A stretch of DNA of 37,523 nt from an uncultured Saprospiraceae bacterium (GTDB taxonomy: Bacteria; Bacteroidota; Bacteroidia; Chitinophagales; Saprospiraceae). The notes under the pieces were generated by a model. The model saw only the letters and a list, made by a program, of their open reading frames with translations. It was not told where the DNA came from and made no database searches. The stretch is from NCBI GenBank assembly GCA_937921825.1, contig CAKZVK010000118.1:1-37523 (forward strand). Reading direction: 5' to 3'. Both the position numbers and the translations under genes were made by a program. Shown here piece after piece: positions 25,937 to 34,276 of the stretch; position 1 is the stretch's first letter; each line of letters begins with the position of its first letter.

Positions 25937-26479
25937 TTATTTGGGATTCCACTTCACTTCGTCGATGTTGTCAGTAGCAGCTAGCTGGCGAGAGAGTACA
26001 AAGAAATAGTCTGATAATCTGTTAAGATATATGACAATCTCATTAGTTACTTCTGCATGATTAGCAAGGGCTACAACGCGTCTTTCTGCTCTTCTACAGA
26101 CTGTCCTGCAGACGTGAGTAAGTGCTATTCTTTCATTGCCACCTGGCAGTATGAACGATTTGAGCTCAGGTAAGGTCTTATTCATCTCGTCTATAGCCAG
26201 TTCTAATTTCTGGGCCTCTTTACTACTAATTTCTGGAAGAAACTTGTCTGCACTACCATCTGAGGCCAAGTGGCTACCTATATCAAAGAGTATCGCTTGG
26301 ACTTTCTTGAGTAAGCTTGAGTGGTCTAGCTCAGAAGTCTTAGAGATGAGTAAACCTATATAGCTATTAAGCTCATCCACAGTGCCGTAGGCTTCTATCT
26401 GAATGTCATCTTTAGAGACTCTCTTTCCGCCGAAGAGCGAAGTACTGCCTTTGTCACCAGTCTTGGTATAGATTTTCAT
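25937..26479 (-). CDS. pduO: ATP:cob(I)alamin adenosyltransferase, PduO type
   Basis: 180 residues. The N-terminal signature KIYTKTGDKGSTSLFGGKRV with EAYGTVDELNSYIG, and the C-terminal RRAERRVVALANHAEV and YLNRLSDYFFVLSR, are diagnostic of the PduO/MMAB class. It transfers the adenosyl group of ATP to reduced cobalamin, making coenzyme B12 for enzymes such as methylmalonyl-CoA mutase. No B12 riboswitch is evident before it. It starts 30 bp after the ABC ATPase gene. A partial -7-like box (GATCTTTG on the minus strand, 26497-26504) could give it an extra promoter. Confidence 0.95.
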   Translation of the reverse strand: MKIYTKTGDKGSTSLFGGKRVSKDDIQIEAYGTVDELNSYIGLLISKTSELDHSSLLKKVQAILFDIGSHLASDGSADKFLPEISSKEAQKLELAIDEMNKTLPELKSFILPGGNERIALTHVCRTVCRRAERRVVALANHAEVTNEIVIYLNRLSDYFFVLSRQLAATDNIDEVKWNPK

Positions 26480-26509
26480 CTTTATACTTTACCGTACAAA
26501 GATCGTTTT

Positions 26510-27247
26510 TTATTTACGATTGTAATGGTGATTTGGATCGTGTGCAGAAATAACTTGATCATTCTTAAGATCTGATTCTAGTACACCATCTCTGAGTCGG
26601 ATGATTCTGTGCGCATGCTCAGCGATATCTGGTTCATGCGTCACTAAGATGATAGTATTCCCTTTGCTATGGATTTCTTCTAGGATAGCCATTATCTCTA
26701 TAGACGTCTTAGTATCTAGATTACCCGTAGGCTCATCAGCTAAGATAATGGAAGGGTCATTCACTAGTGCTCTGGCTATTGCGACTCTTTGACGTTGTCC
26801 TCCAGAGAGCTCATTAGGCTTATGATCTACCCTATCTCCTAGCCCTACGCTTTCTAGGACCTGGAAGGCTTTTTCTGACCTCTTCTTCTTACTCATGCCA
26901 GAGTATACTAGTGGTAGAGCAACGTTATCCAGAGCAGAAAGTCTAGGGAGTAGATTGAAAGTTTGAAAGACGAAGCCTATCTCTTTGTTTCTGACGACAG
27001 CCAGTTCTGCATTTGTCATTTCACTGACCTTGGACTCATTCAGTATATAATCTCCTTCAGTTGGTGTATCAAGAAGACCAAGCAGATTCATCAATGTAGA
27101 CTTGCCAGATCCAGAAGGTCCCATTAGTGCTACATATTCGTTATTGTGGATGTCAATGGAGAGTCCATTCAGAGCATACACCTTTTCGGTACCCATCTGA
27201 TAGATCTTGCGGATATCTTTGGTCGATATTATTTTATTCTGTGGCAC
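26510..27247 (-). CDS. ABC transporter ATP-binding protein, LolD/MacB type
   Basis: 245 residues. It has Walker A GPSGSGKS (43-50), Q-loop VFQTFNLLP, signature LSGGQRQR (147-154), Walker [12 protein letters not shown] and H-loop [11 protein letters not shown]. The DEPTGNLD wording places it in the MacB/LolD/FtsE group, which power lipoprotein release or mechanotransmission across the envelope. No permease gene is adjacent, so the partner is encoded elsewhere. The start GTG overlaps the gatC stop (TAGTG), which suggests translational coupling. Confidence 0.93.
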   Translation of the reverse strand: MPQNKIISTKDIRKIYQMGTEKVYALNGLSIDIHNNEYVALMGPSGSGKSTLMNLLGLLDTPTEGDYILNESKVSEMTNAELAVVRNKEIGFVFQTFNLLPRLSALDNVALPLVYSGMSKKKRSEKAFQVLESVGLGDRVDHKPNELSGGQRQRVAIARALVNDPSIILADEPTGNLDTKTSIEIMAILEEIHSKGNTIILVTHEPDIAEHAHRIIRLRDGVLESDLKNDQVISAHDPNHHYNRK

Positions 27248-27540
27248 TACTTCTTCTTTATCACTTTAGGTACTATAAAGTATCCTTTTTCTTTGGCTTT
27301 GGCATTATCCAGTGCTGCTTCTTTGGTTATGATTTGCTTGATTTCGTCTGATCTCAGTTCTTGCTTGTGGCTATGCACATTTTGAAGAGGTAGGACGCCT
27401 TCGGTATCTAGCTCTGAGATTTTGTCTATCATACCGATCATTTGGCTTAGATCATTTTTCAGCTCGGTACTTTCTTCTTTCGTCAGCTTTAGCATCGCTA
27501 ACTCTTCTAGTTTCTTTATTGTCTTATCGTCTATAGCCAA
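27247..27540 (-). CDS. gatC: Asp-tRNA(Asn)/Glu-tRNA(Gln) amidotransferase subunit C
   Basis: 97 residues, typical. The helical N-terminus ([15 protein letters not shown]), the central [19 protein letters not shown] and the late [10 protein letters not shown] are standard GatC. It stabilises the GatA-GatB complex that makes Gln-tRNA or Asn-tRNA by transamidation; gatA and gatB are not here. The start is TTG at 27540, preceded by an AAAGGAA stretch about 7 bases away, one of the few purine-rich leaders in the window. It heads the four-gene minus-strand run. Confidence 0.93.
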   Translation of the reverse strand: MAIDDKTIKKLEELAMLKLTKEESTELKNDLSQMIGMIDKISELDTEGVLPLQNVHSHKQELRSDEIKQIITKEAALDNAKAKEKGYFIVPKVIKKK

Positions 27541-27689
27541 AGGTTCCTTTTTAGATGTACCATAAATATCACTTTAATTAAGCTAATTAGGTTCAAAAAT
27601 AGATGTTCAACTACCTATATCCGCCTAAATAACTAAATTCGCCAACCAACTAACTCAAATAAGTTTAACAACAGAAATCTTCTCACTGC

Positions 27690-28316
27690 ATGTCAAATAT
27701 TAAACACATTGCTATTGCTGGAAATATAGGTGCAGGGAAGACGACCTTGTGTGAGCTTCTGGGAAAGCAGTTTGGATGGGAGGTCCATTACGAAGATGCT
27801 AATAACAATCCTTATCTCAGTGACTTCTACAGTGATATGCATAGATGGTCTTTCAATCTGCAGATCTACTTTCTGAATAGTCGTTACCAGCAGATTCTCG
27901 ATATACACAAAGGAGACAAAACGGTAATCCAAGATAGAACCATCTATGAAGATGCTTTCATCTTTGCGCCCAATCTACATGAGATGGGATTGATGTCAAA
28001 AAGAGATTTTGATAATTACTCTTCCTTGTTTAAGACAATGACTTCGCAGATTGCTCCTCCGGATTTACTAATTTATCTCAAAGCGTCTATCCCTACCCTG
28101 GTAGGTCATATACATAATAGAGGTAGAGACTATGAAGGTAGTATCAGTCTAGATTACCTTAAGCGTCTGAATCAGAAGTACAATGATTGGATAAAAGGAT
28201 ATGACATCGGAAAGTTGCTCGTCATCGATGCTGACAATATTGACTTCCTTAACAATAAGGAAGATTTCGGAAAGATAGTCGAGCAGATTAATGCTGAATT
28301 ATTCGGACTATTCTAA
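27690..28316 (+). CDS. Deoxynucleoside kinase
   Basis: 208 residues. P-loop GNIGAGKTT (11-19), the substrate-binding YEDANNNPYLSDFY, QDRTIYEDAF (Asp82-Arg83), the lid region RGRDYEGSISLDYL and the final IDADNIDF all fit the dCK/dGK/TK2-like family. It phosphorylates deoxyribonucleosides for the dNTP salvage pathway; the base preference cannot be told by eye. It is joined stop-to-start with yggS. Confidence 0.92.
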   Translation: MSNIKHIAIAGNIGAGKTTLCELLGKQFGWEVHYEDANNNPYLSDFYSDMHRWSFNLQIYFLNSRYQQILDIHKGDKTVIQDRTIYEDAFIFAPNLHEMGLMSKRDFDNYSSLFKTMTSQIAPPDLLIYLKASIPTLVGHIHNRGRDYEGSISLDYLKRLNQKYNDWIKGYDIGKLLVIDADNIDFLNNKEDFGKIVEQINAELFGLF

Positions 28317-28964
28317 ATGTATACAGAACTCAAAAATTATCTTTCCTCTCACCAGGTCGAACTGGTCGCCGTCTCCAAAACCAAACCCACTTCTGCCATA
28401 ACGGAGCTCTATGATCAAGGGCAAAGAATCTTCGGAGAGAATAGAGTCCAAGAGCTAGTCAGTAAACATGAAGAACTTCCCAAGGACATCCAATGGCATA
28501 TGATTGGCTCCTTACAAAAGAATAAAGTAAAGTACATCGCGCCATTCATCTCGCTTATTCATTCTGTAGGCTCTCTAGATTTAGCCAAAACAATAAATAA
28601 GGAAGCTCAGAAGAATGATAGATCCATAGATGTACTCCTTCAGATCAAAATAGCTCAGGAAGAAACTAAAGCGGGTTATAGCTTCGAGAATTTGACATCG
28701 GAGTTAGAGGAATTAATAGCCTTAGAGCATGTGGATATTAGAGGTGTCATGGGTATGGGGACCTTTACCTCTGATGAGGAAGTCACCATTATGGAGTTTG
28801 GCTATCTGAAAGAATGCTTCCATAAGCTCAAAGACAAGCACTTCTCTACCAAGAAGAACTTCACAGAAATCTCTATGGGTATGTCTGGAGATTACAAGCT
28901 TGCTGTAGAAGCGGGATCAACGATGGTCCGCATAGGCAGTTTGCTATTCGGCGCTCGTTACTAA
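28317..28964 (+). CDS. yggS: YggS-family pyridoxal phosphate homeostasis protein
   Basis: 215 residues, normal for the family. The PLP-binding lysine is Lys21 in VAVSKTKP, followed by FGENRVQEL, WHMIGSLQKNK, SVGSLDLA, GVMGMGTF and SMGMSGDYKLAV, all family blocks. The protein binds PLP and controls B6 vitamer and amino-acid balance. Its ATG directly follows the kinase stop (TAAATG). Its 3' end overlaps the convergent propeller gene by 4 bp. Confidence 0.95.
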   Translation: MYTELKNYLSSHQVELVAVSKTKPTSAITELYDQGQRIFGENRVQELVSKHEELPKDIQWHMIGSLQKNKVKYIAPFISLIHSVGSLDLAKTINKEAQKNDRSIDVLLQIKIAQEETKAGYSFENLTSELEELIALEHVDIRGVMGMGTFTSDEEVTIMEFGYLKECFHKLKDKHFSTKKNFTEISMGMSGDYKLAVEAGSTMVRIGSLLFGARY

Positions 28965-31255
28965 AGCTTCAATACCTTTTTTGTAATTGATTTCTCTCTT
29001 GTTGTAAGCTCCAGGAAGTATACTCCTGTAGGATAATCACTGAGGTCTATGGTCTCATAAGCTCTTTCATATTCCTGTAGTACTTTCCCTTCATTTCCTA
29101 TGATTCTCATAGAAGTGATCATGATTTCATCTGGGATATCCAGGCAGATTTTATCAGATGTCGGGTTAGGATATACGGTGACAGTGAGTTCTGGATTAAG
29201 GTCTTCTGTGTCTGAAAACTCTGACATTATATCAGTGTTATAAAAACTAAGGCCTCCTCTTAGATTACCGACTACAAGTTCTAGAAACCCATCCCTGTCT
29301 ATATCATAACTAGCTAGGGTGCTTAGTTTACCTTCGTCTATATTACCGACTATGGAGTCTAGTACTTCGAATTTAGAACTCAGATTCTTACAGTCTATAG
29401 CGTATCTTTTTATTTTTCCTGCTTCACTTCCTATGAGTACTTGTAGCTCACCCTCTACCTTTATAAAATTAGGGGAAGAATTATTTAGCTCAGCATTACT
29501 CTTACCTAACTGAGTTCTAATTTGTCCTAGATTAGGAATATTAGGAGCGACACTTTCATCTCCATTAAAGAACGGTTCTCCTATTTCTCCTTGGTTTTGG
29601 TAGTAAGCTAATGACCCCCAGGTCGTTACATTTGGATCTTGGAAGTTTCCATTTACTTTGTAATCTCCCATCACTATATCATTTAGGCCATCAGCATTGA
29701 TATCTACTATAGCTGGAAATCCTCTGACACCGGGGTTGATCCCCATGTATCCAACGACAGGCGATGCAAATGCCATAGGACTGTCAGGACCTGCAGTATT
29801 TTCAAAATAATATAGTAGCTCATTGGTATCAGCAATGAGAATATCTATGTCTCCATCACCATCGAGATCTCCTGCTGCAGGAGAAGGATCATCAGAGCTA
29901 CCGCTATACTCTCTGAAATTCAGGTAGTCTAAATCTTCTAGCTTGAAGGATGGATTGAATTCTGTTCCTACATTTCTAAAGAGGGCTAGAAAGATAATTT
30001 CTTCTGCAGAGTCGGAATAGTGCCCTGAAGAGGCTACCAATAAATCCATCAGCCCGTCAGCATCCTCATCAATAAATACTGGGACGGAGTTACTACCAAA
30101 ATCTAAAGTTTCCTCTTGAAGAAAATCTTCTTGTATAAATCTAAATCTGGTATCCTCATTATCGGTGTTCTTATATAACCATATGTTGTCGACGTTCTGA
30201 ACACTATTAATAGAGTTGGGAGCGGTGATTATATCTTTTAGCCCATCATTATCGACGTCTACATTGAAAGAGCCTAAGAAAATATCTAAGTCTACAGGCA
30301 CATCGTAATCTGGAAAGGCGTAGCTCACCTCTGTGTAGTGGTTTCGCTCACTGGATCCTCCATTCTCTAGATAGACCACATTCGTACCACTGAGATCTCC
30401 AAGGAGCATCTCCAGGTCGCCGTCATTATCGTTATCAAAACACATAATAGTAGACCCAGCATGAGCACCACCTCTTATGACCAATTCGTCATCGTTCAGC
30501 TTAGAGGCACATTGGTCATCGGCGTCGCTTAAAAAGATTTCTCCAGAAAGACCAGACTCTTTAAATTTTCCAAAACAAAAGTCTGTGGCTTCATAGACCA
30601 TAGTATCATTGGGTAGGTCTTGTTCTTTTTGTAGATTCTTGTAGTAGGTCACTTGTGAGCCTTCTAAGTCGAAGCTTAGAATATCAAGATCTGAATCTCC
30701 ATCTACATCTATAATCTCTGGGATATCAGAAGTAGGTATCGTAACATTTACCCATGATGATCCGAATCTGTACCAAATGATTTGGAATGGTCCTGTAGAG
30801 TTGCCCATCCTCTTGATCGTGTAGGTTGGTTTTCCATTTTCTATAGACCCTTCGTATAGCTGCACACCAGGAACATTACCAAAGGTAGGTGCTACAAAGA
30901 GATCTGCAATATCGTCTTCATTATAATCTCTGAGTAAGGCCCAGGACTCTAGACTGTCGGGCAGATTAGCTTTCATGTCTGGTCTGTATATAAAATTAGA
31001 ATTGCCTCCAGAGGTGCTTCTCTCAAATATCATAGGCACATTGCCGCCTCTATCGAATACAAATAGCTCTTCTTTGCCATCCCCGTCCATATCTCCAGAT
31101 GAAAACTGGGGAGAATTAAACCCTCCAGTCCATGGGAAAGCAAGCTGGCGACCATTGACCTCTACTGGACAGTTAAAATTGCTGTAATCTTGGGCAGTCA
31201 AATAGAAGGATGAAAGAATAAGTGTGATGATAATGCTGAAAGGAAGTTTGGCCAT
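28961..31255 (-). CDS. T9SS-secreted FG-GAP/VCBS repeat protein
   Basis: 764 residues from ATG 31255; a TTG at 31279 is rejected because it lies inside a promoter box and would put eight residues ahead of the signal peptide (AKLPFSIIITLILSSFYLTAQ). About nine DxDxDG-type calcium motifs are spread along the chain, each followed by a short hydrophobic strand (MDGDGKEELFVFD, NDNDGDLEMLLGD, DLDGDGDIDILIAD and others), as in FG-GAP/VCBS beta-propellers. The end is a T9SS type A sorting domain with YPNPTSDKICLDI, GVYFLEL and TKKVLKL. It is likely a calcium-dependent surface adhesin or binding protein; the ligand is unknown. It is a single gene. Confidence 0.92.
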   Translation of the reverse strand: MAKLPFSIIITLILSSFYLTAQDYSNFNCPVEVNGRQLAFPWTGGFNSPQFSSGDMDGDGKEELFVFDRGGNVPMIFERSTSGGNSNFIYRPDMKANLPDSLESWALLRDYNEDDIADLFVAPTFGNVPGVQLYEGSIENGKPTYTIKRMGNSTGPFQIIWYRFGSSWVNVTIPTSDIPEIIDVDGDSDLDILSFDLEGSQVTYYKNLQKEQDLPNDTMVYEATDFCFGKFKESGLSGEIFLSDADDQCASKLNDDELVIRGGAHAGSTIMCFDNDNDGDLEMLLGDLSGTNVVYLENGGSSERNHYTEVSYAFPDYDVPVDLDIFLGSFNVDVDNDGLKDIITAPNSINSVQNVDNIWLYKNTDNEDTRFRFIQEDFLQEETLDFGSNSVPVFIDEDADGLMDLLVASSGHYSDSAEEIIFLALFRNVGTEFNPSFKLEDLDYLNFREYSGSSDDPSPAAGDLDGDGDIDILIADTNELLYYFENTAGPDSPMAFASPVVGYMGINPGVRGFPAIVDINADGLNDIVMGDYKVNGNFQDPNVTTWGSLAYYQNQGEIGEPFFNGDESVAPNIPNLGQIRTQLGKSNAELNNSSPNFIKVEGELQVLIGSEAGKIKRYAIDCKNLSSKFEVLDSIVGNIDEGKLSTLASYDIDRDGFLELVVGNLRGGLSFYNTDIMSEFSDTEDLNPELTVTVYPNPTSDKICLDIPDEIMITSMRIIGNEGKVLQEYERAYETIDLSDYPTGVYFLELTTREKSITKKVLKL

Positions 31256-31276
31256 TATTTTCTTGATTGATTGTAT

Positions 31277-31284
31277 CAAATATA
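31277..31284 (-). promoter_or_regulatory. -7 box (TATATTTG) of the propeller gene
   Basis: On the minus strand TATATTTG matches TAnnTTTG exactly, 21 bases before the ATG at 31255. No TTG is seen at the -33 position. The rest of the gap up to 31561 shows no gene; it holds only AT-rich sequence and a minor hairpin. Confidence 0.5.
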
Positions 31285-31561
31285 TAAAGTTAAAACATAT
31301 ATAATTTGTTTTAATATCTTCGAGGTGCTCGATTTTCCCAATTTCTTGTAAATTCGGCTAAATGCCTATGAATTATAGGTTTATAGACGACTTTTAGACC
31401 AATTGAGAGGGACTCATGGCATAAGAATTGTCTTAATTATAGACTAAACGAATTACACATTTAAATAGCCTCCGTCAAGAATAGTTGGATAAGGTGAAAT
31501 TTTAATAGCTCCTTAACTGTTTTTAAGAGGTAAAATCAGTCTAATAGAAAAGACTAGAACT

Positions 31562-32614
31562 ATGGCACAAGATATACTCCTATTACACGAGGAAATTGCT
31601 CTGGAGCGAGAGCATAAGAGAAAGAGTACTAAGATTACCATTGCTGTACATGCAGTCCTTTTGGTCTTAGCCTTCTTCTACACTTGCAAGCACGAAAAAG
31701 CTGCCGATAATCAGTTTGCCGTAGCTATAAATTTCGAAGAGATCATACCACCAGAGCCAGAAAAGCTAGAGGACTTCTCAGAAAGTTCTAATAGTAACAC
31801 AGCTTCTGCAGATGAAGGTGCTCCTAAGAAGGATGCCGATAAGCCAGAGCCTATAGAAAAAGTGGAACAGACACCGCTAGAAACGACTAAGCCTGATATC
31901 AAGCTACCTAAGCCTACTCCTACTCCACCGACACCTACTGAGCCTGTCATCTCAGAGACTACGACTGAGGAAGAATCAGATGTCGCTGCTGTAGAAGAAG
32001 CGATAGAAGTAGAGGAGGTAGATTTAGAGCCAGTGCCAGATCCTGCACCTGACTTAGAGCCAGTACCAGATCCGGAGCCTGCACCACCAAAAGCAAAACC
32101 CTCTACTCAAGATAGAATAGGTAGCATCTTAGATGTCTTCAAGAAAGGAGGAAGTAATAGTGATGAAAAGCCCAAAGGAGATCCTTCTAGATCTGGAGGA
32201 ACCTCGGGAACTGGAGAAGGAGAGAAAGGAGATGGGAAAGGAGCAAGTAAAGGCAATGATGGTGATGAAGGTATTGGAGATGGAGGTGCTGGTACAGGAA
32301 AATATGACGGTTCAGGAAGAGGGGTATTTGGAAGAAAAGTAATTCATAGAAATTTCCAAGATATACTCTCTGTAAACTTTGAGAATCAAGAAGGCAAGAA
32401 GATCGTAGCTAAGATCTGTATCAATAGATCAGGACATGTGGTCTTTGCTGAGCTACTTGATTTTGAAACTACCGCAATTATACCTGCAGGAAAAGAGAAA
32501 AAAGTGCTGAAGGGATTCTATGGCTATCGTTATGAAGCAGATAGATCAGCTCCTGAAGAACAGTGTGGGAAACTCACATTTATTATAGAGAATATCAATG
32601 CCTTCGGCAGATAA
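31562..32614 (+). CDS. TonB-like energy transducer
   Basis: 350 residues. A cytoplasmic N-tail (1-23, EREHKRKS) leads to one membrane helix (about 24-41). A Pro/Glu-rich periplasmic linker follows (about 60-185, with PEPE, TPTPPTPTEP and the repeat LEPVPDPxP), then a Gly/Ser/Asp-rich region (about 195-262). The C-terminal domain of about 90 residues (RKVIHRNFQD... to the end) includes VAKICINRSGHVVFAELL, as in Bacteroidota TonB-family proteins. These normally work with ExbB/ExbD to drive uptake through SusC/TonB-dependent receptors, but no such genes are here. The linker could span the periplasm. The leader upstream is long (about 280 bp to the divergent gene). Confidence 0.83.
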   Translation: MAQDILLLHEEIALEREHKRKSTKITIAVHAVLLVLAFFYTCKHEKAADNQFAVAINFEEIIPPEPEKLEDFSESSNSNTASADEGAPKKDADKPEPIEKVEQTPLETTKPDIKLPKPTPTPPTPTEPVISETTTEEESDVAAVEEAIEVEEVDLEPVPDPAPDLEPVPDPEPAPPKAKPSTQDRIGSILDVFKKGGSNSDEKPKGDPSRSGGTSGTGEGEKGDGKGASKGNDGDEGIGDGGAGTGKYDGSGRGVFGRKVIHRNFQDILSVNFENQEGKKIVAKICINRSGHVVFAELLDFETTAIIPAGKEKKVLKGFYGYRYEADRSAPEEQCGKLTFIIENINAFGR

Positions 32615-32634
32615 GTTATACAATAGATTCTAAG

Positions 32635-32671
32635 AAAAAGGCTTCTCAACTCCGGTTAAGAAGCCTTTTTT
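32635..32671 (+). terminator. Rho-independent terminator
   Basis: A 12-bp stem, AAAAAGGCTTCT (32635-32646) with AGAAGCCTTTTT (32659-32670), with a T run inside the 3' arm, 20 bp after the TonB-like gene. Confidence 0.88.
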
Positions 32672-32749
32672 ACTTTGATGTCTTAAAGCTTGTATGAATA
32701 AGTATTACAATTAATTGGCACTTATCCTAGTCCACACTGACGGACTTGT

Positions 32750-32757
32750 TACCTTTG
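32750..32757 (+). promoter_or_regulatory. -7 box (TACCTTTG) before xseA
   Basis: An exact TAnnTTTG match followed by CA, the usual Bacteroidota form. It overlaps the first codons of the longest possible xseA frame (TTG at 32746), which argues for the later TTG at 32773 as start. A TTG at 32715-32717 is too far upstream for a normal -33 element. Confidence 0.5.
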
Positions 32758-32772
32758 CATAAATATTTCTTT

Positions 32773-33996
32773 TTGGAAGCCTTTTCACTATTAGAAGTCA
32801 ATCAATACATCAAGCGAGTCTTGGCACTCAACTTTGATGAACCCTTCTGGGTAGAATGTGAACTTAACCAAGTCTCCCACTCAAGAGGTAATGTCTATTT
32901 GCAGCTCATAGAAAAGGCAGAAGATAGTGATGAAGTCTTAGCGAAGAATTCTGCACAAATCTGGTACAGACAATATCTTTTCATCAAGAAGAAGTTAGGA
33001 AAGCTCGTCGATTCTATTCTCAAAGAAGGCATCCTAGTGAAGCTCAAAGTAGTCGTAAATTATAGTGAACGCTACGGTCTTAGTTTAGTCATAGAAGACA
33101 TAGATCCGTCCTATACTTTTGGGCAATTCGAAATGAATAGACAAAAAATTCTAGAGCAGCTAAAGCAAAAGGATTTATTAGATAAAAATGCTCAAGTTCC
33201 TCTACCTAGTGTTATACAGAATGTAGCAGTAATCTCTTCTGAGACAGCCGCAGGCTATCAGGATTTTGTGCAGCAGTTGACACATAATGCTTATGGGTAT
33301 GACTTTCAGATTTTTCTGTATCAGTCTGCTCTGCAAGGACAGAAGACAGAAGCCGATGTTGTAGCTGCACTACGAGAAGCAAGAACTCAAGGGCATGATG
33401 TTATAGCCATTATAAGAGGTGGTGGAGCGAAGTTAGATCTTGCGGCATTTGATAACTATAATATTGCTTTTGAAGTCGCAGCCTCTTCGACGCCAGTTAT
33501 TACAGGCATTGGACATGATATAGATCAGACTGTAACAGATGTAGTCGCACATACTGTAGTCAAGACGCCGACTGCTGTGGCAGATTTGATCATAGAACAT
33601 AATGCAGAGTTCGAGGGGAATATGCTTGGTCTTGAGAGTATGATAGCTGAAGAAGTGAGAAGTATGATCGCCTATATGCAGGAAGATCTAATTATTTCTG
33701 AAGAACGTATCAGGAGTATACCACAAGCTAGCCTTACGCTGAATAATAGGATGCTGAGTAATATGCAAGAGTCTATAGTTACCCACTACCAGCAAAAACT
33801 AAAACAAGAAAAGCGTGAGCTAGAAAGTATAGGTGAGCAGCTAGCCCTTTTAGATCCAGCTAATATTCTCAGTCGAGGATTTGCTGTGGTCAGACAAGGA
33901 AAAGACTACATATTGAGCAAATCAAAAATTGATAAAGCCAAAGAAGACCTAGAGATAGAATTTAAGGACGGTGTTCTCAACGTAAAACAAGTATAG
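32773..33996 (+). CDS. xseA: Exodeoxyribonuclease VII large subunit
   Basis: 407 residues if the TTG at 32773 is used (reading MEAFSLLEVNQYIKRVLALN, the family start). An in-frame TTG at 32746 would add nine residues. No ATG is available. The N-terminal OB domain (about 1-100) includes FWVECELNQVSHSRGNVYLQL. The catalytic core has AVISSETAAGYQDF, IAIIRGGGAKLDLAAFDN, TGIGHDIDQTVTD and VKTPTAVADL. A coiled-coil arm and the C-terminal LDPANILSRGFAVVRQ follow. With XseB it degrades single-stranded DNA to oligonucleotides. It is followed by xseB after two bases. Confidence 0.95.
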   Translation: MEAFSLLEVNQYIKRVLALNFDEPFWVECELNQVSHSRGNVYLQLIEKAEDSDEVLAKNSAQIWYRQYLFIKKKLGKLVDSILKEGILVKLKVVVNYSERYGLSLVIEDIDPSYTFGQFEMNRQKILEQLKQKDLLDKNAQVPLPSVIQNVAVISSETAAGYQDFVQQLTHNAYGYDFQIFLYQSALQGQKTEADVVAALREARTQGHDVIAIIRGGGAKLDLAAFDNYNIAFEVAASSTPVITGIGHDIDQTVTDVVAHTVVKTPTAVADLIIEHNAEFEGNMLGLESMIAEEVRSMIAYMQEDLIISEERIRSIPQASLTLNNRMLSNMQESIVTHYQQKLKQEKRELESIGEQLALLDPANILSRGFAVVRQGKDYILSKSKIDKAKEDLEIEFKDGVLNVKQV

Positions 33997-33998
33997 TT

Positions 33999-34184
33999 AT
34001 GGCAAAGAAGAGTTATGATAAAGCCTACAAGGAATTGCAGAAGATATTGGAAGAGCTTCAGAATGAATCTATCAGTATAGATAAGCTCAGTGATAAAATA
34101 AAAAAAGCTAAAGAGCTAGTAGCTTTCTGTAAGAATAGATTGCGAGAAGTCGAAGAAGACCTGCATACCGCAGAGGAGGAATAA
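33999..34184 (+). CDS. xseB: Exodeoxyribonuclease VII small subunit
   Basis: 61 residues, all helical: SYDKAYKELQKILEELQNES, then ISIDKLSDKIKKAKELVAFC and an acidic end. The size, charge pattern and location directly after xseA identify it. It decorates the XseA arm in the mature enzyme. Confidence 0.95.
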   Translation: MAKKSYDKAYKELQKILEELQNESISIDKLSDKIKKAKELVAFCKNRLREVEEDLHTAEEE

Positions 34185-34276
34185 TGAAATGTAATAAGTA
34201 GTTAAACTCCCTCTGTTCGTAGATGAATTAGAGTTTCTGTTCTTAATAGTTAGTAGATTTATTTAAAAATCTGGAT

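Noticed and set aside
31315-31322. TATCTTCG as promoter of the TonB-like gene
   Set aside because: It resembles the -7 box but would give a leader of about 240 bases, and the only nearby TTG (31306) is too close. It was not kept as a feature.
31537-31556. AGTCT/AGACT hairpin just before the TonB-like ATG
   Set aside because: Only five base pairs with an AT-rich loop; expected by chance in this composition.
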